DNA of 13,358 nt from Clostridia bacterium (GCA_017398245.1 JAFQGN010000217.1:1-13358), one strand, 5' to 3'; shown: positions 1 through 8,262, numbered from the stretch's first letter. Program-made: numbers and translations. Notes: generated from the sequence alone by a model not told the origin.

Positions 1-3000
1 CAGGAGCAGGGCTGGCCTGCGGTGGCTTCCAGGCGTGATGTGCTCATCAGCGCGCCTACGGGCACAGGCAAAACGCTCGCCGCCTTTCTGTACTGGCTGG
101 ACAGGCTCGGGCGTGAATGCCGCGAGCAGCCGCTGAGCGAGGGCGTGCGCGTGCTGTACATTTCGCCGCTGAAGGCGCTGGGCAACGATATACGCGAGAA
201 TTTGCAAAAGCCGCTGACGGGCCTTGGCCTGCAGGGGCTTGTTCGCGCGCAGGTGCGCACGGGCGATACGCCTTCGGCCGAACGCGCGCGCATGGCAAAG
301 CACCCGCCGCAGATCTTCATCACGACGCCGGAATCGTTGTATCTGCTACTGACGTCTAAATCCGGCAGGCGGATGCTTTCGACGGTGGAATGCGTGATCT
401 GCGATGAATTGCACGCCATTCTGGACAGCAAGCGCGGGGTGCATCTGGCCATATCGTTAGAGCGGCTGGACGAGCTCTGCGGGCGCAAGGTGCAGAGGAT
501 CGGGCTTTCGGCGACTGTCCGCCCATTGGAGACAGCGGCGGCGTTTCTGACCGGCTCGCAAAGGCCTGCGGCTGTCGTCGTTGCGCCGAAGATCGAGAAG
601 AAGATTGACATGCGCGTGGAAATGCCGGCGCGGAACCGTTCCCTTCTGCATGAAAAATCCGCATGGGCGGCGATTGCAGACAGGGTGTACCGGCTTTCGC
701 AGGAAGTGCGAACGACGCTCGCCTTTGTGGACGGGCGCGCGCAGGCGGAGAAGCTGGCGCACCACATCAATATCATCGCAAACGAAGAGCAGTATGCCCG
801 CACGCACCACGGCTGCGTTTCGCGCGAACAGCGTTTGGAGGCGGAGCAGCAGCTGCGCAGCGGGTCGCTTCGCATCCTTTGCGCGACGAGCAGCATGGAA
901 CTGGGCATCGACGTGGGCGAGATCGACTTGGTAGTACAGGTCGGCGCGCCGAATTCGATCGCTTCCCTATTGCAGAGGGCGGGCCGCGCAGGGCATGGCC
1001 CCGGTCGCACGAGCGTAGTGCGCATTTTCCCGAAAACGGACTCTGACGCGCTGTATTGCGCGCTGACGGCCCGCGGCGCGCTGGAGGGTGAGATCGAACG
1101 CGCACGCATACCGGAGATGTGCCTGGACGTTCTGGCGCAGCATCTGGTATCGATGGCCGCGGCTGCGGATTATACCGTGGAAGACGCGCTCGCGCTGATG
1201 CGGCGCACGTGGTCGTATCGCAATCTGGAGCGCGAACTGTTGGAAAATGTGCTGCGCATGCTGGCGGGCGATTATGAACACGAGCGCGAATTGCCTGTCC
1301 GCCCGCGCATTCTGTACGACCGGCTGAGCGGCGAAGTGAGCGGAGACACGTACACGCGCATGCTGGCCTGTTCTTCGGGCGGGACGATCCCGGACAGGGG
1401 CTGGTATTCGGTCGTGCTGCCGGACGGACGCAAATTGGGCGAGCTGGATGAAGAATTCGTTTTTGAAGCGCGGCTGGGCGACAAGTTTCTGCTCGGCGCG
1501 TTTGCCTGGCGGATCGTCGAGATCGGCCGCGACCGGGTGATCGTGGAGCAATCGACGCCCGAGGGCGCGCAATCGCCCTTCTGGCGCGGCGACGGCGCGG
1601 GGCGCAGTCCGGAGACCGGCATGTATTTCGGAAGGCTGCTGCGCGAGCTGAACGAGGCGGCGCAAAGCGGAGATCTTGAGGGCATTCTGGCGCGGTATCC
1701 TCTTTCACAAGAGGCGATCGACGCAGCAAAAGAGCATATCGAGCGGCAGATCGACGCGACGGGCATGTTGGCAGATGACCGGACGATCGTTCTTGAGCAC
1801 TTCCCGGACGAAGCCGGCGCGCATCAGCTGATGCTGCACTGCCCGCTGGGAAAGCGCGTAAACCGTCCGCTAGCCATGCTGCTGCGCGAGGAAGCGCGGC
1901 GGCAGACGGGATGCGACATCCATATTTACGATGACGACGACGGCGTTTTGCTGTATCTGATGGGCACGGCAGAGCTCCCCGACGGCCTTTTGCGCGCGCT
2001 GCCCAGGCAGCAGATCGGCCGTATTCTGGCTGCTCTTTTGCCGGGCGAACCCGTATTCACCATGGCGTTTCGCTATGCTGCGTTCCGCGCGCTGATGCTC
2101 GGCATGCGAACAGGCGCTCGGCAGCCGCTTTGGGTGCAAAGGCTGCGCGGAGCGGAGACGCTCAGCGCAGCGATCGGGCAAAGAGAGCATCCCCTTTTGT
2201 GGGAAGCGAACCGGGAATGCAGGCAGGATCTTTGCGACAGCGGCGCACTTCAGGCGCTTCTGCATGCGCTGCAGACGGAAAGCGTGCGCGTGCGTGAGAT
2301 CCATCTGCCCGCGCCCTCCCCCATGGCGCTGCCCCTGCGCAGGCAGGTGGAAGCGGAAATGATGTATACCTACAGCCCGATCCCCTCGGCCGCTGTGCGC
2401 ATGGCGCAGCAGGATGCGGAGCAGGCTGCGCTTGTTATGCCTGAAGACGGGGCATTTGCGCTGGCGTTTGACCGCCCGCCGGTACGCAGCCGGCAGGAGC
2501 TGCACAGCCGATTGATGGCCGAAGGCGATCTTGCGCCCGATGAACCCGGAGCGCACAGCGAGTGGCTGGAACAGCTGTATGAAGAAGGGCGCGCTTGTTT
2601 TACCGACTCCGGTCTGTGGATCGCAGCCGAAGAGGTTTCTCTATACGAACACGCGGCGGACGGCGATACGGATGCGCTGGAACGCATTATGCGCCGGTGC
2701 ATGCGCTTTCGCGGGCCGCAGAACGCGCGAACTCTCGCGCAGCGGTATTGTCTGCTCATAGAGCAGGTACAGGCGGTTTTGCAAACTCTGTTCGACAGCG
2801 GCGCAATACGTGCTGCGGGCGAAAACTATGTCCACAAGGATGTGTTTGCTGCGGCGCAGCGGACGACCATCCGCCTGAAGCGGCAGCAGATCACAACGAG
2901 ACCGGCAGAACGGCTGTGCGCGCTGCTGGCCCACGGCCTTGTGCAGCCGGGGCCGACGAGCGAGCAATGCGAGCAGGCGCTGCGCAGTCTGTGCGGCATC

Positions 3001-4008
3001 GCAGTGCCGGCCGAATGGTGGGAAGGGTCTCTGCTGCCCGCGCGCGTGACCGGATACAAGCCGCAGGCGCTGGATCAATTGCTGGCCTCTGGGAATTTCA
3101 CATGGCAGATCGTGCCGAAGGATGGCAAGATGCTGGTCGAATTCCGGCAAGCGGAGGACGACGGAGACGAATTTGCTGCGCCCGAAACAGCTCTTTCGGA
3201 GGATGAGCAGGCGATACTACGCGTTCTGGAGCACGGCGGAGCGATGTTTGCGCAGCGCATCGGCGCAAGGCTGAACGGCGCGCCGGTGGAAGAAGCGCTG
3301 AAACGGATGTGCGCGCTTGGGCTCGTGCGTAAGGACAGCTTCGGGCCGGTGCGGCAAATGCTTGCAAAGCCCAGCGGTAAAAAGCGCATGCCCGCCGTGC
3401 GCGTGCAGGATACGGGCCGCTGGGAACGATGCAGAATCGCGAGGGAGTTTTCCGACGAGAAGCTGGTCGACCGCGCGTTTGCGCGCTGCCCCATTCTGTG
3501 CAGGGAAACGATCTCCGGCATAGAATGGCCCCGCGCGATCATCATTTTGCGCAGGCGAGAATACGCAGGAACTGTGCGGCGAGGGTATTTCATCGAAGGG
3601 CTCTCCGGCGCGCAATTTGTGCAAAGCGATAGGTTCGAGGCGCTCACGGCGTATCTTGCCGAGAAGCACGCCCAGTGCGCGTGCATGCCCGCCAACGACC
3701 CGGCGCAGCTTTGGGGGCGCGTGCTCCCCCATCTGCCCGAACAACAGTTTCTGTGCGTCGCACAGACGGCGATTGTGCTGTATGACGGGCGACCGGCAGC
3801 GGTATTTGAGCGTTCCGGCGAACAGCTGCGCATCTTCGAACACGGCGAGATGGCTGTGCGCGAATTCGCGCAGGCCTTCCGTGCCGGGCGCATCTTCCCC
3901 GGTAAACGCAGCATCGTAGTGAAAAAATACCCGCCGGAGGCTGCGCCGCTATTGCAGGCGGCGGGCTTCCAGCGGGAAGCGCTCGATTACGTTCTTGAGC
4001 GCAGGTAG
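1..4008 (+). CDS. lhr: Lhr-family ATP-dependent DNA helicase, 5' end outside window
   Basis: Large superfamily 2 helicase of the long Lhr type; the family unwinds DNA and RNA:DNA hybrids 3'-5' and is linked to DNA repair. The frame is open from base 1, and the residues before the GTG at 22 (QEQGWPAVASRRDVLISAP) match the conserved region just before Walker A. That GTG is therefore not the start, and probably only a few tens of residues are missing. Numbering from base 1: Walker A APTGTGKT at 18-25, DELH box at 135-138, SAT motif near 170, second RecA domain with VDGRAQAEKL near 243, and arginine-finger motif QRAGRAGH at 325-332. About 1,000 residues follow, expected to hold the winged-helix and other Lhr core domains plus the long C-terminal region. 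The 1,335 visible residues fit full-length Lhr rather than the short Lhr-core form. It is the only plus-strand gene and has its own terminator. Family assignment is firm; the cellular role is inferred. Confidence 0.93.
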   Translation, partial: QEQGWPAVASRRDVLISAPTGTGKTLAAFLYWLDRLGRECREQPLSEGVRVLYISPLKALGNDIRENLQKPLTGLGLQGLVRAQVRTGDTPSAERARMAKHPPQIFITTPESLYLLLTSKSGRRMLSTVECVICDELHAILDSKRGVHLAISLERLDELCGRKVQRIGLSATVRPLETAAAFLTGSQRPAAVVVAPKIEKKIDMRVEMPARNRSLLHEKSAWAAIADRVYRLSQEVRTTLAFVDGRAQAEKLAHHINIIANEEQYARTHHGCVSREQRLEAEQQLRSGSLRILCATSSMELGIDVGEIDLVVQVGAPNSIASLLQRAGRAGHGPGRTSVVRIFPKTDSDALYCALTARGALEGEIERARIPEMCLDVLAQHLVSMAAAADYTVEDALALMRRTWSYRNLERELLENVLRMLAGDYEHERELPVRPRILYDRLSGEVSGDTYTRMLACSSGGTIPDRGWYSVVLPDGRKLGELDEEFVFEARLGDKFLLGAFAWRIVEIGRDRVIVEQSTPEGAQSPFWRGDGAGRSPETGMYFGRLLRELNEAAQSGDLEGILARYPLSQEAIDAAKEHIERQIDATGMLADDRTIVLEHFPDEAGAHQLMLHCPLGKRVNRPLAMLLREEARRQTGCDIHIYDDDDGVLLYLMGTAELPDGLLRALPRQQIGRILAALLPGEPVFTMAFRYAAFRALMLGMRTGARQPLWVQRLRGAETLSAAIGQREHPLLWEANRECRQDLCDSGALQALLHALQTESVRVREIHLPAPSPMALPLRRQVEAEMMYTYSPIPSAAVRMAQQDAEQAALVMPEDGAFALAFDRPPVRSRQELHSRLMAEGDLAPDEPGAHSEWLEQLYEEGRACFTDSGLWIAAEEVSLYEHAADGDTDALERIMRRCMRFRGPQNARTLAQRYCLLIEQVQAVLQTLFDSGAIRAAGENYVHKDVFAAAQRTTIRLKRQQITTRPAERLCALLAHGLVQPGPTSEQCEQALRSLCGIAVPAEWWEGSLLPARVTGYKPQALDQLLASGNFTWQIVPKDGKMLVEFRQAEDDGDEFAAPETALSEDEQAILRVLEHGGAMFAQRIGARLNGAPVEEALKRMCALGLVRKDSFGPVRQMLAKPSGKKRMPAVRVQDTGRWERCRIAREFSDEKLVDRAFARCPILCRETISGIEWPRAIIILRRREYAGTVRRGYFIEGLSGAQFVQSDRFEALTAYLAEKHAQCACMPANDPAQLWGRVLPHLPEQQFLCVAQTAIVLYDGRPAAVFERSGEQLRIFEHGEMAVREFAQAFRAGRIFPGKRSIVVKKYPPEAAPLLQAAGFQREALDYVLERR

Positions 4009-4015
4009 CGCAAAT

Positions 4016-4050
4016 CGCCCCTTCCTCAAAGCCGAGGAAGGGGCGTTTTT
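4016..4050 (+). terminator. Rho-independent terminator of the helicase gene
   Basis: A perfect 12-bp stem (CGCCCCTTCCTC at 4016-4027, GAGGAAGGGGCG at 4034-4045) with a 6-base loop is followed by five T at 4046-4050. It begins 8 bases after the helicase stop. Read on the minus strand, the same hairpin starts just after the stop codon of the converging DUF6054-like gene but is followed only by ATTTG, so it probably works less well in that direction. Confidence 0.9.
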
Positions 4051-4400
4051 CATCGTGCTATGTAGCCGTGTTGGATGAGGAGTTCTTCCAGCTTGTTCAG
4101 GAACGCCTTTTCGCCGAAAGTGTTCAGCTTGACAAACATCGCCTGACTTCCGCCGGCGGTGATGGCCGACAAATGCACGGGCCCGTCTCCATTCTGAAAC
4201 AGGGTGACGCTCAGGCTCACGCGATTGGAGCCCAAATAGCTGTAGCGTTCAAATACGCGCACGCTGCAGCGGGCATTCGGGCCGCTGAAATCGCTCAGAT
4301 CTTCCAGCTCGGCCGTTGCGCTGCCATCGAGAATGCCCCGTTCGATACGCCCGAGGATCTCCTTAAAATCGCCCTTTAAGGTCAGCTGAAGCTTTGCCAT
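4050..4400 (-). CDS. DUF6054-like protein of unknown function
   Basis: A 116-residue soluble protein with no signal peptide or membrane segment. It resembles the small Firmicutes family I know as DUF6054: an opening MAKLQLTLKGDFKEIL, a central RCSVRVFERYSYLGSNRVSL segment, then SAITAGGSQAMF and a C-terminal helix FLNKLEELL. No catalytic motif is evident and no function is known to me. The ATG at 4400 is supported by a perfect AGGAGG at 4409-4414, 8 bases upstream. That site overlaps the stop codon of the YbaK-like gene, which ends 12 bases upstream, so the two are likely co-transcribed and possibly coupled in translation. It is the last gene of the nucleotidyltransferase-kinase unit, and its stop codon touches the T tract of the convergent helicase terminator. 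The family name is from memory of the pattern; the gene itself is secure. Confidence 0.78.
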   Translation of the reverse strand: MAKLQLTLKGDFKEILGRIERGILDGSATAELEDLSDFSGPNARCSVRVFERYSYLGSNRVSLSVTLFQNGDGPVHLSAITAGGSQAMFVKLNTFGEKAFLNKLEELLIQHGYIAR

Positions 4401-4412
4401 CTGTCAAACCTC

Positions 4413-4901
4413 CTATGCGTTTTCTCCTTTGCGCCAGCCCTTGCACACATCGACCCAGCCAGAGAAATTTTGCGCAGCGCAGGCGAGCTCTTCCGGCGTG
4501 AGCCGAACGGCGCTTGCGGCGCTGCCGGCGGCAGGATAGACGATATCGAACCGCTGAAGAGAGGCGTCGAGATACGTGGCAACCCCTTCTGGGATGGCAA
4601 ACGGGCAAACTCCGCCCGGCGCATGGCCGACGAGCTCTTCCGCCTGCTCAAAGGGGATCATTTTCGCCTTGGCATGGAAAAACGCCTTGTAACGAGGGTT
4701 GTCGATCTTGGCGTCGCCCGCGCAGACGATGAGCACAGGTCTTTCGCCCACGAGAAACGAGAGCGTTTTGGCGATGCGCGCCGGTCCAACGCCGACCGCC
4801 TGCGCGGCCAGTTCGACCGTGGCGCTGGAGACGGCAAACTCGCTGATGCGGTCCTCCAGACCCTTTGCGCTCAGGTATTCGCGCACTTTTGCGACGGACA
4901 T
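4413..4901 (-). CDS. YbaK/EbsC-family aminoacyl-tRNA deacylase
   Basis: A 162-residue single-domain protein of the YbaK/ProX editing fold. Members hydrolyse mischarged tRNAs in trans, for example Cys-tRNA(Pro) or Ala-tRNA(Pro), in the cytoplasm. Seen here: RIAKTLSFL at 42-50, with K45 at the position of the conserved functional lysine; AGDAKID at 61-67; the family signature GHAPGGVCPF at 92-101; and PAAGS near 123-127. The length is typical of stand-alone members. The ATG at 4901 follows the kinase stop by 4 bases. Its ribosome-binding site (AAAGAGGT, 4908-4915) lies inside the last kinase codons, so translation is probably coupled. Which tRNA it edits cannot be read from sequence. Its place in a sugar-nucleotide unit may be incidental operon membership. 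Confidence 0.88.
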   Translation of the reverse strand: MSVAKVREYLSAKGLEDRISEFAVSSATVELAAQAVGVGPARIAKTLSFLVGERPVLIVCAGDAKIDNPRYKAFFHAKAKMIPFEQAEELVGHAPGGVCPFAIPEGVATYLDASLQRFDIVYPAAGSAASAVRLTPEELACAAQNFSGWVDVCKGWRKGENA

Positions 4902-4905
4902 GCGC

Positions 4906-5976
4906 TTACCTCTTTCCTGCTACCTTCCGGATCACCGCAACCATCTCGTCCCACTTGGATTCCATATCGGCAACCAGCTTGAACTGGGTGCGGCAGCGGT
5001 CAAGGTTATGCTCGGGATAATGCGTGCGGAAATACACGTCGCCATTCAGATAATCGGCCAGGAAGCGGATGCCGCATTCGTAGGTCATCAGCTTTGCACC
5101 CATGGGCAAAGTTTCGATTTCCTTTTCGGTCAGGCTGTCGCCGCAGGCGCTGAGGAAGCCGTCTGCGTAGGCTTCGAACAGTTCCAAAGACATTTCGATC
5201 TTGCTCAGATCCTTTTCATCCTCCGCGCCGGTGGACGCGCCAAAGCGGATGGAATCGCCAAAGTCGTTCGCAGCGAGGCCGGGCATGACGGTGTCCAGAT
5301 CGATCACGCACAGGGGCTTGCGGGTCGCAGCGTCGAGCATAACGTTATTGAGCTTGGTATCGTTATGAGTCACGCGCAGGGGCAGCTCGCCGTTTTCCAG
5401 CATGCGCACCATGCAGCCGGCCTCTTCGGCGCGCGCCATGGCGAATTCGATCTCCGGGCCGACCTCGTTCAGCCTGCCGGCGGCGTTGTTTTCCATCGCG
5501 GCCTGCAGCTGCTTTACGCGGTTGGCGGTGTTATGGAACATGGGGATGGTCTCGACGAGCGTATCTGCCGGGAAGCCGGACAGCTGCTTCTGGAACATGC
5601 CGAACGCGACTGCGGACTGATAAAAGTCTTCCTTGGTTTCCGCGCGTTCCAGGCAGAGAGAATCCTCGACAAAATCGTACAGGCGCCAGAAACCGCCGTT
5701 GCCGTCTTCGGCATAGGCCTTGCCCTCGGTGGTGGGAACGAGGTGCAGCGTGCGGCGCGGGTCGCTCTCCTGCTTGGAGAGATATTCGGTGACGGAGGCG
5801 ATGTTATGCATCAACCCGGCCACATTTTCGAACACCTTGTTGTTGATCTTCTGCAGGATATAGCGCTTGCCCGTTTCGCTCACGACCAGATAGGTCTCGT
5901 TGATATGGCCGTTGCCGTAGCGTTCGCAGCTCACGGCCTTGCCTTCCAGAACAAATGCATTGATGATCTCCAGCAT
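4906..5976 (-). CDS. nahK: N-acetylhexosamine 1-kinase-like phosphotransferase (NahK/APH family)
   Basis: A 356-residue kinase of the aminoglycoside-phosphotransferase/choline-kinase fold, close in length and pattern to NahK of the bifidobacterial lacto-N-biose/galacto-N-biose pathway. NahK phosphorylates GlcNAc or GalNAc at C1 using ATP. Seen here: a nucleotide-binding N-lobe with YGNGHINETYLV at 20-31 and YILQKIN at 39-45; the catalytic loop THNDTKLNNV at 203-212 with base D206; and the metal-binding segment VIDLDTVMPG at 224-233 followed by DFGDSIR. An open frame continues upstream to 6081, but the ATG at 5976 is chosen because a GGAGGAA at 5983-5989 sits 6 bases before it and the preceding gene stops 2 bases upstream. 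It forms a unit with the nucleotidyltransferase, which could use its sugar 1-phosphate product. Relatives may act on other sugars, so the exact substrate is inferred. Confidence 0.83.
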   Translation of the reverse strand: MLEIINAFVLEGKAVSCERYGNGHINETYLVVSETGKRYILQKINNKVFENVAGLMHNIASVTEYLSKQESDPRRTLHLVPTTEGKAYAEDGNGGFWRLYDFVEDSLCLERAETKEDFYQSAVAFGMFQKQLSGFPADTLVETIPMFHNTANRVKQLQAAMENNAAGRLNEVGPEIEFAMARAEEAGCMVRMLENGELPLRVTHNDTKLNNVMLDAATRKPLCVIDLDTVMPGLAANDFGDSIRFGASTGAEDEKDLSKIEMSLELFEAYADGFLSACGDSLTEKEIETLPMGAKLMTYECGIRFLADYLNGDVYFRTHYPEHNLDRCRTQFKLVADMESKWDEMVAVIRKVAGKR

Positions 5977-5978
5977 GA

Positions 5979-6893
5979 TTACTTCCTCCACAATTCTTCC
6001 GGATACTTGCCTTCGGCCTTCATCGCCGCGATTGCCGCCTGCACGCGGGGCAGGTCGTCGCGATAGGTGACGCCGTACCACTTTTCGCTGGTGGGCAGCA
6101 CGCGCACAGAGCCGATGCCCTCCTTGAGGATGCGGTTCGGGATGGACGGCAGATAATACTCGGCCTTCAGCGGGTTGCCGGGCAGGATCTCCTTGAGGAA
6201 ATCCACAAAGTAATCTTCCATCTTGCCGACGACGCTGGGCTTGAAGCCCCAGAAGTTCATCGAAACGATGGTGCCCTTGTCGATATGGGTGTAGGTCTCT
6301 CCGCCGTCTTCGGTAAAGGCTGCGCCGTCGCCCTCAGGGATGATGCTCGTGCGCTCGGTCACGCCCTGCAGCAGGCCGTTTTCCTGCTCGCACACGCCGC
6401 GCGCCACAGAACCGTTTTCCGTCAGGGTGTTTTCCACCTTGTAGCCGACCATGGCGTGCACGTTTTCGCCCGCGTCCTCCATCAGGAACTTGGCCATGGT
6501 ATCGAACGCATCGCGGCCGTAGTAATCGTCGGCGTTGATCACGGCAAACGGCCCGTCGATATGGCTCTTGGCGCACATGGCGGCATGGCCGGTGCCCCAG
6601 GGCTTCACGCGGCCTTCGGGAATAGCAAAGCCTTCCGGCAGCATGTCCAGAGACTGGTACGCGTAGGCGATATCCACATGCTCGGCAATGCGCCTGCCGA
6701 TCGCATCGTGGAACGCCTCTTCGTTTTCCGGCTTCACCACGCACACGACCTTGCCAAAGCCCGCACGCACGGCGTCGTAAATGGAATAATCGATGATGAG
6801 GTGGCCCTGTTCGTCCACCGGGGTGATCTGCTTGTTTCCGCCGAACCGGCTGCCCAGGCCGGCGGCCATGATGACGAGAATGGGCTTATTCAT
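5979..6893 (-). CDS. Sugar-phosphate nucleotidyltransferase
   Basis: A 304-residue cytoplasmic enzyme of the NTP-transferase (GT-A-like) fold, which joins an NTP and a sugar 1-phosphate to give an NDP-sugar and pyrophosphate. Seen here: the N-terminal nucleotide loop AAGLGSRFGGNKQI at 10-23, with R16 and K21 in the positions expected for triphosphate contact; PWGTGHAAM at 98-106; the metal-site region VINADDYYG at 118-126; and a C-terminal WYGVTYRDDLP near 272-282 that recurs in this subfamily. The ATG at 6893 has AAGGAG at 6904-6909, 10 bases upstream. The downstream kinase begins 2 bases after its stop, so the pair is almost certainly co-translated. UTP plus GalNAc-1-P or GlcNAc-1-P is the substrate pair suggested by that neighbour. 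Glucose-1-P or galactose-1-P remain possible, since the residues do not settle it. Confidence 0.85.
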   Translation of the reverse strand: MNKPILVIMAAGLGSRFGGNKQITPVDEQGHLIIDYSIYDAVRAGFGKVVCVVKPENEEAFHDAIGRRIAEHVDIAYAYQSLDMLPEGFAIPEGRVKPWGTGHAAMCAKSHIDGPFAVINADDYYGRDAFDTMAKFLMEDAGENVHAMVGYKVENTLTENGSVARGVCEQENGLLQGVTERTSIIPEGDGAAFTEDGGETYTHIDKGTIVSMNFWGFKPSVVGKMEDYFVDFLKEILPGNPLKAEYYLPSIPNRILKEGIGSVRVLPTSEKWYGVTYRDDLPRVQAAIAAMKAEGKYPEELWRK

Positions 6894-6929
6894 GGCTGAT
6901 TAGCTCCTTCACACTTTCTTTTTTATGCG

Positions 6930-6961
6930 AAAATCCACAGGCCTGCCTTGGCAGGCCTGTG
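6930..6961 (-). terminator. Rho-independent terminator after the GH109 gene
   Basis: A 12-bp perfect inverted repeat (CACAGGCCTGCC at 6936-6947, GGCAGGCCTGTG at 6950-6961) forms an 11-bp stem with a CTTG/CAAG tetraloop. On the minus strand it is followed by GATTTT. It lies 20 bases after the GH109 stop, so it should separate GH109 transcription at least partly from the nucleotidyltransferase unit. The T run is short, so read-through is possible. Confidence 0.78.
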
Positions 6962-6981
6962 AAATGCATATCTTTATGGGA

Positions 6982-8223
6982 TCAGTCCAGCACGTACATG
7001 CCGGTGGGCTTGTTCACGCGCTCCTGCAGCCAGCGGCCGGAGGTGAAATCCGGGAAGGCGACAGGCGCGCCGCCCTTGGCGATGGATTCCTCGCTCAGCG
7101 CGGTGACGGCCATCCACGCAGCGGTGTCGTAGGTATCGATCGGCGGCTCCTCACCCTTCTGAACCGATTCGATGAACGCGCGCAGGACGAGATAGTCCAT
7201 GCCGCCGTGTCCGCCGCGCAGGCCGAATTCCTTGTATTCCTTCCACAGCGGATGCTCGTATTCGTCGATATAGGGCTTGGCGTCTTCGGCGCGATGCGTC
7301 CAGTCGCCCTCGATATGCTTGGTACGGCCCTCGATATACACCATAGAGCCGTCTTCCTGATAGAAGCCCTTGGTGCCGCGCACTTCATTGCGGCGGGAAT
7401 AGGAGCGCGGCAGAGTGCAATCGTGCGAAAGGATGATGGTCTCGCCGTTGGCGCAGGTGATCACGGTGGTTACGATGTCGCCCTCGTTCACCTGAGCGTT
7501 CGCCAGCGGGCTGTCCGGACGGTTTTCCACCAGCCACTCGTGCAGGCCGGCGGCCTTGCTGGCAAAGGAAGACAGGCTGACCATGCGGTTGCCGCGGTTC
7601 AGATCGAGCCACTTGGCGATCGGGCCCAGTTCATGGGTGGGATAGAGTTCCGCATTGCGGCCCAGGAAATGCCTCTGGCGGTAATGGCGGTTGATATCGC
7701 CGTTGCCGATCTCATCGCGCAGGTCGTGCGCATACGCGCCGGCGCAATGCACGACAGTACCGAACAGGCCTTCGCGGATCATGCGGGTGACGGCCATTTC
7801 TTCGCGGTTGTAGCAGCAGTTTTCCAGCAGCATGACCGGGATGCCGGTCTCTTCGGAAACCTTGACCATTTCCCAGCACTCGTCCACGCTGTTCGCGCCG
7901 CCAACTTCCATAGCTGGGCGCTTGCCGGCCTTGAGCGCTTCGATGCAGATCGGAATATGGGTCTCCCAGCTGGAGAAGATGAACACGGCTTCGATATCCG
8001 GGTTCTTGAGGATATCGCGGTAATTCTGCGTGCCGACGGCGTCGTTTCCGGCCACTTCCTTGACGATTTCAACGCCCTTCTGCGTGCGGTCCTCGTACAC
8101 GTCGCAAACCATATCCACAACAACGTCGGGCATCTGCAGAACCGTCTTCATCTGACCGCAGCCGCGGCCGCCCAGACCGATCACGCCAACATGCACAGTA
8201 CGTCCCTTTTCACCCATTGCCAT
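6982..8223 (-). CDS. GH109-family NAD-dependent glycosidase (alpha-N-acetylgalactosaminidase-like)
   Basis: A 413-residue protein with a Gfo/Idh/MocA fold and the marks of glycoside hydrolase family 109, whose members cleave glycosides by a transient NAD-dependent oxidation at C3; the founding activity releases alpha-linked GalNAc. Seen here: Rossmann glycine motif GLGGRG at 16-21; MEVGGANSVDECWEM at 105-119; LLENCCYNR at 132-140; AYAHDLR at 163-169; ELYPTHELGP at 192-201, with the YPTH motif implicated in catalysis; DLNRGNR at 207-213; and GGHGGMDY at 337-344. There is no signal peptide, unlike some exported GH109 enzymes, so it probably acts on imported oligosaccharides. The ATG at 8223 has AAAGGAG at 8233-8239, 9 bases upstream. 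No terminator separates it from the repeat-stalk gene 39 bases upstream. Beta-N-acetylhexosaminidase or related activities are possible alternatives. Confidence 0.88.
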   Translation of the reverse strand: MAMGEKGRTVHVGVIGLGGRGCGQMKTVLQMPDVVVDMVCDVYEDRTQKGVEIVKEVAGNDAVGTQNYRDILKNPDIEAVFIFSSWETHIPICIEALKAGKRPAMEVGGANSVDECWEMVKVSEETGIPVMLLENCCYNREEMAVTRMIREGLFGTVVHCAGAYAHDLRDEIGNGDINRHYRQRHFLGRNAELYPTHELGPIAKWLDLNRGNRMVSLSSFASKAAGLHEWLVENRPDSPLANAQVNEGDIVTTVITCANGETIILSHDCTLPRSYSRRNEVRGTKGFYQEDGSMVYIEGRTKHIEGDWTHRAEDAKPYIDEYEHPLWKEYKEFGLRGGHGGMDYLVLRAFIESVQKGEEPPIDTYDTAAWMAVTALSEESIAKGGAPVAFPDFTSGRWLQERVNKPTGMYVLD

Positions 8224-8262
8224 AGTGTATCTCTCCTTTATCTGTATATTGAATGGTTATTC

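Noticed and set aside
22..24. GTG at 22 as the helicase start
   Set aside because: The frame stays open to base 1 and the preceding codons encode conserved Lhr residues, so the true start is upstream of the window.
4699..6066. A 455-codon open frame on the plus strand
   Set aside because: It is antisense to the YbaK-like and NahK-like genes, which carry clear catalytic motifs.
5977..6081. A longer N terminus for the NahK-like kinase
   Set aside because: It would overlap the end of the nucleotidyltransferase, adds an arginine-rich stretch unlike the family, and ignores the strong ribosome-binding site before 5976.
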